A DNA stretch of 33,071 nt from Smittium mucronatum (Eukaryota > Kickxellomycota > Harpellomycetes > Harpellales > Legeriomycetaceae): positions 1 through 33,071 of the forward strand of contig LSSL01000440.1 in NCBI GenBank assembly GCA_001953115.1. The letters run 5' to 3'. The position numbers were made by a program, and so were the translations under genes. Positions 8,749 through 20,390 of the stretch are shown here, in pieces. The first letter of the stretch is position 1, and each line of letters starts with the position of its first letter. The notes beneath the pieces were generated by a model that searched no databases, had not been told where the DNA came from, and saw only the letters and a list, made by a program, of their open reading frames with translations.

Positions 8749-10329
8749 TATTTTCTCTTTGTTAATTCTATAAATATATAAGATAATCTCAAATAAAATT
8801 TTCGTATACTATTTAAAAACCGGATAGAAGGTTGATTAAATATAAAATATTTACAAACCATTAATAAAAAATAAACCCCGAATGATAATTGATTATTTAA
8901 TAATTTATAAAACATACTCCGTTTTGTGGCTATCGGCTAGCTCAAGCACACTATTTTTCGAAAGGGAAAATGACACCTGTTTTGCTCTAATTAGGCTGAT
9001 AAAAATTCAAAAGGTCCTAAATCCGAACAAACATTAGACAAAAATATGAGAATATAAGTGCAAATAGAGCACTCAATTGATAATTCAATCTTATACAAGT
9101 TTAACTGGTCCCATCGATAATTCCAGTCTCTTTGCATAGTCCCCAAAATTTACCATTTCGTCTAGTTAAATTAAAGCACAAAAAAATGCGTTGGTTATAT
9201 TGGTTTTAATAAAATTAAAGGTAAAATTATAAAGTCTTATCAATTTGGATTTAAACTAATAAATTTATGTCTAAGTTTGCCAAATCTAGTTTTTTCAAAC
9301 TAAAAATTAATTATCAAATTGAGTAATTGAATATCAATTTTTGTCATTTTAGAAAAAAAATTAATCGATCTAAGTAAAGCCAAGTCAATACTTGTCCTTA
9401 TAACGAAATAAAATAACATTAATATATTAAAATAAAGAATCTGGCTGTAAAATTTAATAAGAAAAACTATATTTTATATTTTCTCAAAATCTTATGCCCA
9501 TTTTCGATTATAGCCTAATAAAAAATAACACTTCAAGTATTTAATACAATTTTTTTTTAAATTAAATTTCAAGGATTTTTGGCTTTTTATCCCTTTATAA
9601 TTACCACTATAGATTTTAATTCGTTAATTATTTAATTTGAAACAATTAATGCTCTAATTACTGTGAATTTTTGATCTGATATGCATATTTTTTATATAAA
9701 ATCGATATCAAAATAGCTCCTTTTTTTCGAATCAAAGAACTGAAGTCTTTTGATTTTTCCGATAATAACAATCTACTATAATAATATATATATTATTATT
9801 AGATGCATTTTTGCTTTTGTTTGAGGGGGTCAAAATCAGGTTTTTTAGATAAATTTATTTAAAAAGCATAAAAACTTTAAGCTCTATTTTAAATAAAAAA
9901 ATAAATTATCAATTTAGGATATTTTATATCATTTATTCCTGGAATGATTTTTTTTTTGAATTTCAGTATTTTTTCATATTTGGAGATGAATCTGATGATG
10001 AGTTTTTTTTCTATTAAATATTAAATCTAATTTGGAATAAACCACTTTATTGGTTTCGAAATTGATTTTTAGAATTATCTTTTTTTAAAATTCATGAATA
10101 TTACCCTAAAAAATAATTAATATGAAATTTTTTGGTACTTGGAGGCCATGATCTATTGAAGATTTGATAATAATCATTCATTCCAGAAATTAAAATACTC
10201 TAAAAACTTGAAGGGTTATAAATCTTAAGTTTGCTTTTGCTATAACAAATAAAATGTAAATTTTAACTATATCCTTAAAATTTCTTATTCCACAATGGTA
10301 GAAGATTGAATTTTAAAAAATACTGGAAA
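8749..10329. other. AT-rich spacer, no gene seen
   Basis: No open frame with recognisable content on either strand. It contains a 22-bp perfect palindrome of TAATAATATATA type at 9778-9799, which is unremarkable in such AT-rich sequence. Confidence 0.55.
8792..8797 (+). terminator. Candidate polyadenylation signal AATAAA
   Basis: AATAAA lies 43 bases after the stop codon of the three-module gene. In DNA this AT-rich the hexamer is common by chance, so only its position supports it. Confidence 0.3.
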
Positions 10330-11610
10330 TGGATATTTTTCATAAGGGTGGAAAAGAGAGAGTTTTTAAAAAAAAAATTTGAAAATCAAATTATGGGTCA
10401 CAAATCCGTTTCGATAAAAGAAATTCTAGGAAATATTGGTATTTCAATATAATTTTCCATAATTTAATTCATAATCTTATTTGAGAAAAGAAGGATGTCC
10501 CCAAGGAAGATATTTTTATTGATTATTTATCAAATGAGTATATAATTAAAAAAAACAATGGCGGTTCTGATTTTCCTTATTTGACGTCTTAAAATAACGA
10601 TCGAGCCAATTTATAATCTTCTTATCTTGTGAAATTTTTTTGGTAATATTATTAAGGTCCAGAAATTTTCATATAGATTCTGTCTTAAAATTAATTGATG
10701 GAAATTATCCTGTATTAGTTTCAAGGATATCTGATAAGAATTGTTCATTATGTCTCGTATCAATAAAGATAGTTTCTAGATATAATTCAGGATATTGATC
10801 ATTTTTTTTAGAATCAATATAATTAATCCAATCAAAATGGAATTATTATATAAAATACTGTGCATAATTTCGAATTATCGGTACAAACCTCGAACATAAT
10901 GCAGAAGTTTTGCAAAATTTTAAAGATAGCCCGTTGTTGGTTTCATACTTCAAAAAATTATTTTTAAAACTTCTAAAAGGAAAGGATAACTAATTTAGAG
11001 AATATATTTACGATGATATAACTTCTATAGAACCAATTCCAAATAAAGAAATTTTCGATCTTTCCAAAATATTAAATGTTGGAAAAAGGATGAATTTTCT
11101 GAATTCAACAGTAAAATACCTAAAATAGGACTAAATAATTTCGATAAAAATGATAGCTGATACTAAGGGCATGAGATATCCCTCCCCCTCCCCCCTTCAA
11201 CTAAAAACTGTATTGGGAGATTCGATAGAGCCGTTAAATATAAATACAATAATTGGAAACTTATTAGTGTATTAGATTTCTTGAAATGTATAATAAAAAT
11301 TATATCTGACCATAAAGAAAATTATAGGTCAGAATAAGGATGATAAAAATATATTGAGATTCATCATTGAAAATAAATCCGGCTAATTTTTCAAAAATAT
11401 CACCTTAGGAACATTTCGATATATACTCTGTACACAATAATGAAATCGGTGAAGAAAAAAACGAGAAATTTTGTTAGTATTTTATATTACTATTCTTGGA
11501 AAAAATTTGGCGATGTAGCATGGGATTTAAGTGAAGGTGACTTTATTTTCGCCAGAAATAGTATAACAAGATGGGATGACGTTTCTGTTCTTTCAAAGAC
11601 TTTTTATTAA
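10330..11610 (+). pseudogene. Unidentified decayed coding region
   Basis: Coding-like peptide runs line up on the plus strand with frame changes between them. They are EKKDVPKEDIFIDYLSNEY (from about 10483), LIDGNYPVLVSRISDKNC (from about 10690), an 84-codon stretch at 10878-11129 with a single TAA that includes IEPIPNKEIFDLSKILNVG, and a 56-residue ATG frame at 11440-11610 containing WKKFGDVAWDLSEGDFIF. Residue use is more protein-like than the surrounding AT-driven frames. I do not recognise the family. It could be a dead host gene or a transposon gene. Confidence 0.35.
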
Positions 11611-13331
11611 AAAAAGATGCTATCACATTTATTTTTATTTAAAAGATAAACGAGTTTTGAGCATTTAAGCATAAATCTTCTTTAAAATTCGAAAAAAGCA
11701 GGTAAATCGGCTCAAGTTAAAAAAAAAAAGATAACTTATATGGCCAGAAATTCAAAAGTAGTATCATATAGCTTTTTTCCCCTAAAAAATACTTATAAGT
11801 TTTTTATTCTATAATTTATAAAGAGCTTCAAATTTCGTAATTAAAAAAATTAAAAATCATACGTGAAATTTTTATTGGTAAAAATTGATAAAATAGAAAA
11901 AAATATAAGTGATACGAAAAAAACAAGAATTAAAATAATAAAGATTCGTCTACTATCAACATTTATAGTATATATACTTTATAATATTAATCAATCGTAA
12001 AAATATAGATATCTGTGGTTTAAGGTGAAAATAAAACTCAGGTTTTCTGCTGCTGGATAATTGTAGCATTTATATACAATGATGTATCAATATTTTTTTT
12101 TGTCTGAATTATATTAGTAGTAACGTTCCATTAGTTCCGAATTTATCGTTTTTGTATCAGATTTGCGGTAACATCAGTTTATTAGAGACGGCAGGATTAT
12201 ATTTAAGTTTATCTTAGTCGCAGAAATATTAGTTCCAGAACATTTGAATTGAGGTAGGTTATAAGTTAAAGCAGGTTTGAGTTAGCTGCAGTTTTTATGT
12301 TATTTATAGCTATTAGAATGTTAGGATATTTATGGTAGTAAGTAACGATTGGAATATTTCTAGTAGCTGTGACTGATAAGATAAGACTTCTTTTTATTTA
12401 TTGTGACAGTCGAGTAAATTTAGTGGGATACATATGGCTTCAGGCGATTAGATACTGCGTTTTGACAATGGTGGAGGATAAGTGGGAAATTATGCTAGTG
12501 TCGTTTCCAAGAAGGTGGAAATATGTATAATGTTTATCTCTAGTAAACATTGGATTCAAGGTTGTAGAGATTGCAGATTGGTATAAAGGGAAATTTAGTG
12601 GATATTTCAGATTGGTAGAAAATTATTTTTTGTATAGATGTGAGGTTGTTATAGATGGGAAGCTGTTATAGATTCCAGGTAATTATAGGAGATTCGTTAT
12701 TAGTTTTGGTTTAATAGAATATACAGAAGATTGGTAGTGAAGTCAATTAATAGACATGGATTATTTTTTTTGATAAAAACACTTTTTTCATGATGAAAAA
12801 CAAAAATTAATTGAGATTATATATATTAACTTTAAAAGGAAAGATAGAGAGACATTATCCTTTTTTACTACGAATATAACTTTTACATAACTCAGACTTA
12901 TACTTAAAAATAAAAAAATCAAAGTCGTTTTATAACTTATTTTTTTTTATTTTATCACCCAATTTAATCATGAATATTTTTGATTTTAAAAACATTCATT
13001 AATCTCAATATTTTATTGGGGGTTAAAGTTTTTAGTTAGAAAAATTTGAATATATATTTTTTAGCTTGAGTTTACATATTTTGAATTTTTACTGGCCAAT
13101 TAAAAAAACTAAATGGAGTGTTTTTGTTTAATTTAAATGAAAATGAGCCTATGCTTTATTTATTTCAATTCTTATTTTTTTATAATGAAATCGATTTAAT
13201 TATATTTAAATCGACTTGATTATCATCTTATCAAATTAATAGCCTAACTAAAATCAATACTCATAATTCGATATAAATTTTCTATAGATTTGTTGATAAT
13301 TGATATAAATATATTATATAATTTTACTTCA
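11611..13331. other. Gene-free spacer including a G-rich, C-poor segment (12121-12780)
   Basis: In five 60-base blocks counted by hand (starting at 12241, 12421, 12541, 12601, 12661) there are 81 G and 19 C on the plus strand. The segment also has loose repeats of GATTGGTA and TTATAGAT-type words. No reading frame with recognisable content was found on either strand. The rest is ordinary AT-rich DNA. Confidence 0.55.
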
Positions 13332-13495
13332 GGGGGTAGTCATATTAAGTGCTACCATCTTTTATTGGATAACACAACCGAACTTCCAAAGTCAATAAAA
13401 TTATAGTACGTAAAATAAAGCAAATAAAGTTTTGTTATAATACTGAAAGTATTTTATTATGGTATCCTTATCATCTTTTCCTTCGAAAAGGTACT
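13332..13495 (+). repeat. DIRS left inverted terminal repeat
   Basis: Matches the reverse complement of 17466-17624. The best block is CTTTTATTGGATAACACAA (13359-13377) against TTGTGTTATCCAATAAAAG, followed by AATAAAATTATA and GTAAAATAAAG. Identity is about 80% by eye. Confidence 0.85.
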
Positions 13496-13563
13496 CCACA
13501 GGTTAAATGAATAGATTTTCTATATTTTAAATATTTTAAATAACTCAAGCTATTATCTTCAAG

Positions 13564-14330
13564 ATGTAAGACCATAATGATCAAATTCTAGACGCAATTA
13601 AGGTTCTCGCAGATAAATTCGATAATTTATAAGTGGAAAGAGTTGCTGGACCACCTGAAGAGGAAGACCAAAAAATTTCTACTAACTTCTCGGCAACAGT
13701 ACTAAACTTGTACCAGGAGTTAGAAAAACTGATTCCATCAATGACTGACAACTTCTACAGGACTGCTCTCACTGAAAAAGAAAAAAGTGATGCACTTTAT
13801 GCATGTCCCAATAGTATCAACGTAAGATACAACCCTCCAACACTAAACATATCTGCGACAAGTGAGTTTAGAAGACGGACTCAGAGTTAAATGCGACCCA
13901 AATGACGCTCGCTCATGAAACTAGACCTATAGATTATTTTATCCACAGGAAACTGCAAGCGGATCCACTTTGACAGCGGACGGACTGGTAGATGAATTTC
14001 TCATCACTTTAAGCTGTATCATTGGAATTTCATTTGAAATGGACACCCAATCCAGACTGAAAAATCTGCATAGCTCAATTTATTTCACCGGCAATCCAAA
14101 AATATCGTAGAATCGGACTTCAGGCAGATTATGGAAAGCGATAAGTCCAAATCTCAGTTAGCTGAGGCCCAGGCTGTCAAGCAACTAACAATAAGAAAGC
14201 TTTTTCGAGGGCACCAGCAGTTGGAAGTAATTCCTAGTCATTTCAGCACTACTGAAACGGCGCCTAACGCAGTTTTTTCGTTGCCAAGGCCAATTACCAA
14301 TAACCCCATAGCGGTGTTTAAGATTTGAGC
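13564..14330 (+). pseudogene. DIRS gag-like ORF, broken
   Basis: An ATG at 13564 is followed directly by TAA and again by TAA at 13630 in the same frame. The frame then stays open to 13890. It contains FYRTALTEKEK, YACPN and YNPPTLN, which resemble the conserved part of DIRS gag-like proteins of early-diverging fungi. It breaks near 13890, and RLFYPQETA-like and DEFLITLS-like sequence continues in other frames to about 14110. A last open piece runs to the TGA at 14328. Both early TAA codons could come from CAA by C-to-T change. The protein would coat or package the element's RNA; no functional product is possible now. Confidence 0.7.
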
Positions 14331-14689
14331 TAGAGGAAAGAGCAGAGGGAACCGTTAATGGGATTCAAAGACCACCAAGTAGGGGGGCGCCTCACGATGT
14401 TTCGGTCAGCGTGGATAAAACTCACGGGCAGCATGTGGATCAAGAAAATCATGGAGATGATTTTCCTGATCTTTTTCAGGGATTAGAACATAAAAATCAA
14501 GGCTTACGAGGGGAAATTAACATTTCTTTTTTTTTGGAGATAGGGAGTCTGTAGAAGACCGTCAAACCGCTTCTATAAAAAGACTTGGCAGGCTGGACTG
14601 GAATCCTCCGCGCAAAACTTTCCTGGTGGGGCCCCCGGCATTGAATATCTGCCCGATTCTCAGCAAGCGTAAGATAACTCATGAGGTCC
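14331..14689 (+). other. DIRS segment between gag-like and RT parts
   Basis: GC-richer coding relic with many stops and no long frame. It probably holds the gag C-terminus and pol N-terminus. The minus-strand frame at 14497-14682 is antisense to it and is not a gene. Confidence 0.45.
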
Positions 14690-16056
14690 GTCGGATAATT
14701 TTGGAGGAAGTAGTCTATCTCTTATTGAAGAGAGCCATCGAGAAGATAAAGACCCGGGACTTAGGTTTTTACAGAAATTAGCTCGTTATAACAAAGAAAA
14801 CCGGAGGAATCAGACCAGTTCTGGATCTGTAGAAGCTCAACCTACACGATGATGAAATAAATTTTAAAATAGAATCTCTGAGTACTATATACCGGCTAAT
14901 TCACAGCAAGGACTCCATGAATTCGTTGGATTTCGAGAATAAATCCATGGAAATTTTGATCCAGAGTCGTACAAGAAGTTTTTGTACTTCTACTGAACGT
15001 TATTTTCTGCCAGTTCATAGTTTTCCCGTTTGGTATAAAACTCAGTCTACACAAATTTTTGAAATTCCTTTGACCATTATTGACATAGTCACATACGAAT
15101 TTCATACAAATTTTGGCTACCTGGACGACCTCCTGATAATAAGAGAATCGAATAGGAAATTCCTAGTGGATACAAAGAGATTGTACTCTAATCTAACAGA
15201 AATTGGTTACAAGATAAAGATGGAGAGGCCAATAACTACCCCAACACAGTTGATAACTCATTTAGGCATGATAATCAATTCGAGAGGCATGTCACTCAAA
15301 GATCTACCATCAAAGGTCAGATACTGCGACAGAGAAGCTTCAAATTACTAAATACGGGGAAAAAGATATTGAAATGACTACCGAATTTCATTGGGAAAGC
15401 CCAAACGATTTCTATCATCCTTATTCCTTGCCTTTAATGCTCAAGAGGATATTAAGACTGAAGAACCATACACTATCGAATTTGAAGTCTTGGAAATCAA
15501 CTGTGGCTCTTTCCGATGCAGTGATACAGAACCTAATGTTTTGGAAATATCAACTGGCTTCATGGAATTGACAGTCATTCCTGCCGGAAAACTCAGAGAT
15601 TGGATTCTTTACTGATGCCAGCTACACAGTGTGGGGGATAATTTTGGGCTCCCGCTCCTATTCAGGCTTGTGGAATTCTTCTCAGAAATCAATATATATC
15701 AGGGCCAAGGAGCTTTTGACAGTATTATATGTACTCCGGCACCGAAATTTTTTTTATCGTCTGATATAATATATTTAATCAATACAACAACATTAGCATA
15801 CGTGAGGAATTTTGGGGGTACATCTTCCCCCAAATTACTTGAAATTTCGAAGAAGATCTGGGCCCATTGTTTAAAGACGAAAACCAGGTATCAAGTTAAA
15901 TACATACCTTCAGCGATGAACCTGCCAGAAGCCCCAAATCAGTTTACAGCTCAAAACGAGTGGTCCCTATTATCCCAAGAATACTCAGCGATAGTAACAC
16001 TATACGTTAATCACGGCATAGATCTATTTTCAACACAAGTGAAAAAGAATGTGTAG
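14690..16056 (+). pseudogene. DIRS reverse transcriptase and RNase H, broken
   Basis: The RT begins about 14790 with TGGIRPVLDL, then a TAG, then KLNLHDDEINFKIESL. The frame at 14917-15351 carries SLDFENKSMEILIQ (the aspartates of the first catalytic motif are displaced: DLKDA-type is now DFENK) and the polymerase box YLDDLLII with its aspartate pair intact, then HLGMII. After a stop at 15351 the thumb/connection and RNase H follow in two frames. These are KAQ-like sequence with LKSWKSTVALSDAVIQNL (15481 on), FFTDASYTVWGI (15600 on) and NTTTLAYVRNFGGTSSPKL (15781 on), ending at 16056. At least four breaks are present. The order and motifs identify a DIRS pol. Confidence 0.85.
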
Positions 16057-16620
16057 TCGTACTGATGCTATTATCCGGACATCGAGGCTTTAGTCCATAA
16101 ATCACTAAAATTTATTTTTTTCCATATGGAACATCCCTTAATGCTGCCCATGGCCGAATATAATCTGGTTGGCAAAATAGAAGGTGCGTAGATAGCGCTT
16201 AACACCGACCCTAGTAACTCCGCTATGCAGTACATCCATTTGTTTCCCTGACCTACAGAAATTATCGGTCAAGCAACCATTACTACTACAGGATAAAAAA
16301 TTAGTACCAAAACCCAGAAGCGGAAAATATCCTAAATCGAAAAACAAGAACTGGTGCCTTATCGCATGGAGAATCAGTAGTGCATCTTCAAAACGCAAGT
16401 TCTGGACGATACAGCCATTGAACTTATCGTTTCTAACGAAAGTGCAATCAAATGACAGTCGAGATATCAATATTTCCAACATAAGTTTTTGAGTTGTAAT
16501 ATAAGTAGCAACATGTTATTACCTATCCAGGTAAGCACTTCTTTAAATTTTTGGCTTACTTATTTATTTTTAAGAATCTGAACGTGAATAATATTAAATT
16601 TTACAATTCAGCAATAATTA
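16057..16620 (+). pseudogene. DIRS pol C-terminal tail, broken
   Basis: On the plus strand, YYPDIEALVHKSLKF and ALNTDPSNSAMQYIHLF resemble the region that follows RNase H in fungal DIRS pol proteins. Stops separate the pieces. An antisense frame of 114 codons (16138-16482, minus) has no homology I recognise and is treated as a shadow. Confidence 0.55.
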
Positions 16621-16624
16621 GTCT

Positions 16625-17300
16625 ATTAACAGAGCCGAGCCCGATATAAATCGCCCATTGTCTCAAGGAATTTTTAATGGTCATTAAAGAAACAGAAATT
16701 AAAACTTTATTCAGCCAGCGATAGAATTTTTTCCGTTAATATCTACATTGAGCAAATGGGGGGACGCAAGGAGTTTGGACGTACAAAATTTGACGACCAA
16801 AACATGTTTACTGCTAGAAATATGCGGATTTATGCGTGCAAGCAACATAATCAAGATTAATGATGCTAAGAATACAGTAATAAATGTGTCGCTGAAGTCA
16901 ATAATTATATTTCCTAAAGAAAAACGGAATCAAAAAACTATAGAGCGTCCCTGTGACGTATAAATTCATCCTAACCCAATATTGTGCCCGTTAACAGATT
17001 ATAAAGTCTAAATAGATAGAGTTGCGGTAAAATTGTGCCCAAAGCCACACTCAAATAATAGTATAATTATATTCTAATAACTATTCAGATATTTTAATAA
17101 TCATGACAAGCCGCTATTTACCGAGAGCATAACAAGGATTTTCAATCATTATCAGGATTGATAATGATACCGCCAAACACTCATATCCCTAATGCGAGTG
17201 AAATCGGAGCGAAATTAGCTTCAAATTCAGGATTTATAGTTGATGGCATTAAATCAAATGCATTCTGGTATAATTAAGCAAATTTTGATAATTATTATCG
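16625..17300 (+). pseudogene. DIRS tyrosine recombinase, broken
   Basis: The clearest frame (16748-16963) contains LDVQNLTTKTCLLLEICGF followed by MRASNI, the box with the first catalytic arginine, and FPKEKRN. Further pieces in other frames read ILCPLTDYK, AVKLCPKPHSNN, NHDKPLFTESITR and GLIMIPPNTHIPNASEIGAK. They end at SNAFW, where related enzymes as I recall them have a His at the Asn position. The tyrosine-bearing end is not intact. The enzyme would integrate circular DNA without cutting out a target duplication; this copy cannot work. Confidence 0.75.
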
Positions 17301-17356
17301 AATAAATTGCAGTACACACTTTAATATCATGAATATGTACTGCCTCCTGATCAACT

Positions 17357-17444
17357 TTATTACCACCCCCTCAAGTGTAATTTAATATTAATCGAGCCCT
17401 TTAGGGCGAATATTAATCAATATTATATGAAGAGGTGGTAATAA
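17357..17444. repeat. 88-bp near-palindrome, probable DIRS internal complementary region
   Basis: The outer arms TTATTACCACC (17357-17367) and GGTGGTAATAA (17434-17444) are perfect complements. Inner arms AATATTAATCG and CGAATATTAAT flank a GCCCTTTAGGGC core centred near 17401. The left half (CACCCCCTCAAGTGTAATTT) resembles the reverse complement of the outer left terminus (13322-13340). That is the relation expected of a DIRS internal complementary region used to circularise the cDNA. Confidence 0.65.
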
Positions 17445-17465
17445 TAAGTTTTTAACAACCGTTAT

Positions 17466-17624
17466 AAGGTAACTTTGAAAAAGAGTATAAGGATCTATAA
17501 TAATGTACTTTCGCTATTATATATAAATTTTGTTTACTTTATTTTACTTAGTATAATTTTATTTGCTTTGGTAGCTCGATTGTGTTATCCAATAAAAGAC
17601 TGCACATCTTAATGTGACCGTCCC
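17466..17624 (-). repeat. DIRS right inverted terminal repeat
   Basis: Inverted partner of 13332-13495, including TTGTGTTATCCAATAAAAG at 17580-17598. The repeats have diverged substantially, in keeping with the decayed reading frames. Confidence 0.85.
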
Positions 17625-20081
17625 TTTGATTTTATTAATTATTTTAAATTTTTAATATTTGATTTAATAATATTTTGGATCATTGAACTATGCAATCTTA
17701 CTTAAATCTGACTAAAAACATCTAGAGGCATCATTAATATGTGCATTTTTCTATCTTTATTGATTTTTAAAATATTTTTCAGGTTGAGTAAAGTGTTAAA
17801 GGAATTTTCCATCAAATTTTCCATCAAAAAATTTATTATTTGGCATATAAAAACAAAAATATTCAAATATTATAAATTATTTATATAGATCAATCAAGTG
17901 AAAAAGTCTTAAAAAAAATGAAATAATTTATATTAAAATTATTTTCACCAAATCAACTTTTTTTTTAAACAGCCTCTAGTTTTCTCAATAGAAATCTTAA
18001 GATGAAATATTTTATTATTTGATTTTCTACAACATTTTCCAATATGCGCCAAAAATATCTCTAAGAAACTATATCTGCTTAATTATCAATATGAGTATTA
18101 TTATATTTTACTGTCAGAATTATTAGCATTTAAAAAGATAGATATGATTTCCCAATGCATAAAAAATCCAAAAAAATTAAGAATAATATGCCACCCTATC
18201 CTCTTACACCAAAAATTAACTCAAAAACATAAATTTGACATATTCGTTTGTTTTATGTATATGGAGGTCTTCTATACTCTGGGTTTTTTTGGGAGCTAAT
18301 GGTGTCAACTGTGCTAACAAATTCCATATTATATTTTATAATTTTCTCAAGATTATTAATCTGGAATTTATAATATTAAAAAAATTTAATCTAAGATCAA
18401 ATTTTTTATTATAGTCAAAAAAAAACTAGCAATAAAAGCTAAAAAATCATCACGCTCAAGCTTTTTTTATGATTGACTTAGATTTGAAGATTTTTTATAA
18501 AAATTGCACTCTTTTTCTTGGGTATTCTCTTAAGGGTTTTAATACGCTCTATTTATTATCCGCCCTATATATAATATTTTAAGCTAAGGAGCATTTTCTT
18601 AATATTATTTCAAAATATCAAGCGTCTTTGTTTTTAGGACATGTAATTCATATTTATAAAATTTGTAATCAGATCTTTATCAGCCTAATAACACCATTAC
18701 TTAATTTGGCATAGTGGATTGGTATTTCTATAAAAAGAATATTTCCTTTTTTTAAATTCCATATTTGAAAACAATTTAAATTGTACGTATTTATATATTA
18801 GCCTAAAAAATTATGAAAAATAAGCACATATGAGAGATCATTTTTAATTTTACAAGCTTTACTACTAAATTTTTACCACCTTTCTAATTAGGAAATGGCG
18901 AAATTAGCAAAAGTTTTTTTATTTTGGAAAATAATTAAATTATTAAAAAATTAGTATATAAAAATTGTGTATAAAGTGAGTAGTTTAATGATTGATAGAA
19001 AGACTAATAAATCTATTGGACAGAAAAAAATAACAAATCCCCAAAATATTAAGTAATCGTTTGGCTAATGATACCGTCAGTAAAAAAATTCAGAATTCAA
19101 AAACAATCTCCCTTATATTAAATATATTGACAGAATAATTTTTAAACTATCTTTTTTTTTGAGAAAAATACAAGTAAATATACTTTTTTGATTTAATGAA
19201 TGAAGAAAAAAATTCAATAAATGTTAATATGCTTTAATGTTAACTTATGTTTAAAATTTCTTAGGTTTTATATTGGTATTGGGCTGTAATGAACCAATAG
19301 ATTCATTATACGCATTGAATGTTTCATCCAATGAAGAAATATTCCCAATAGCATAAATTACTTTTAGAAAATAAAAAATGGTATAAATAAGGAAGCTTAT
19401 TCATTTTGGAATGGCTAAGATTTTCAACTTGTCTCTTTCCCTATCTTTATTATTTATTCGTAGTATATCCTTTTACCTTTTAATATTAAAATTATCCCAC
19501 TAAACCTGATCCTTACATGAGCTTCTTTTTTTTTAATGCATCCAATTAAAAAAATTTCAGCACATGTAAATTCTTTTCACGCTTGATTTAAATTAAAGTT
19601 AGTTAAAAATATAATTAAATTTAGTGATATTAAAAAAAAAAAATTCCCAATAACTTATTTCTGAAAGATTATGGACTTATGGATTTATTGGAAAATAGTG
19701 TGGTGGGGTGTGGTATTTGAAAAATTCAGTAAATAAACTATAGTAAATGAAGAAATTATTATTTATGGGAGAAATCACAAGAAAATAAAAACAAGATTAT
19801 AAAATAAGATTGTTCATTGGAATATTTTTTATCTTATCTGAATCTATAATGCAGCTTAAACGATCAGAGATTGAATATTTATACCCTTTTCATGACAAAA
19901 ATATCACATTAAAAAAAATATCTGTCTTTTAACATAAATTTCATACTAATGGGATGTGATTAATTTTTAATCACTTTACGTATATGAATTTAACTTACAA
20001 AAATAAATTAAATTATTAAAATTATAATCAAATTATGTTTATAAAAACCTAAAATTAACTTATTCAAACTAAGTAAAAAAA
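17625..20081. other. AT-rich spacer, no gene seen
   Basis: No recognisable frames. A loose inverted repeat lies at about 19274-19355 (ATTGGG ... CCCAAT with AATGAACCAAT / ATCCAATGAAG inside) and might be the remnant of a small inverted-repeat element. Confidence 0.5.
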
Positions 20082-20390
20082 AGAGAAAATTACAAAAATA
20101 GTCAAATTTTTATAAATATTATCTAAACTAGTCAAATTAATTAATGAGATTTCAAATAGACGAATAATTGCTAGTTTTTTTTTGAGAAATATGAATAAGA
20201 CAGCTTTTAGGAAGAAAATTTACGACTCATTTTTATTTTCATTATCCTTTAGCCCAAACTACTATGCGAAATAAGTCCTCACTTTTTTTCTATTTTACTC
20301 TAAAAAAGGAAAGCTGAACATATTGAAGGTATAAAGCTTTGATTCATAAATTTGAATTCCATCTGAAAATTTTGAAAAACTGAAATTAAT
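20082..20390 (+). repeat. Left TIR of the large element
   Basis: Includes two spaced TAGTCAAATT words (20099-20160) and the block AATTGCTAGTTTTTTTTTGA (20166-20185), which is exactly repeated in inverse at the right end. Identity fades after GAATTCCATCTGAAA. Confidence 0.75.

Larger units (their letters stand above)
13332..17624 (+). mobile_element. DIRS-type tyrosine-recombinase retrotransposon, full length but dead
   Basis: About 4.3 kb bounded by inverted, not direct, terminal repeats, as expected of DIRS elements. Within are, in order, a gag-like region, reverse transcriptase and RNase H, a linking region, a tyrosine recombinase and a long palindrome that may be the internal complementary region. 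Each coding part is recognisable but broken by stops and frameshifts. Protein motifs resemble DIRS elements of Mucoromycota-type fungi (from memory, not searched). DIRS elements lack integrase and target duplications; none is seen here. Confidence 0.88.

Noticed and set aside
9778..9799. 22-bp perfect palindrome
   Set aside because: Made only of A and T in low-complexity DNA; expected by chance at this composition.
14896..15105. Minus-strand frame and other small frames across the DIRS element (14497-14682, 14131-14328)
   Set aside because: The minus-strand frames are shadows of RT relics. The plus-strand one is the last open piece of the broken gag-like region and not a separate gene.
16138..16482. 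114-codon minus-strand frame
   Set aside because: It is antisense to the DIRS pol tail, whose plus-strand peptides fit the family. No domain is recognisable in the antisense reading.
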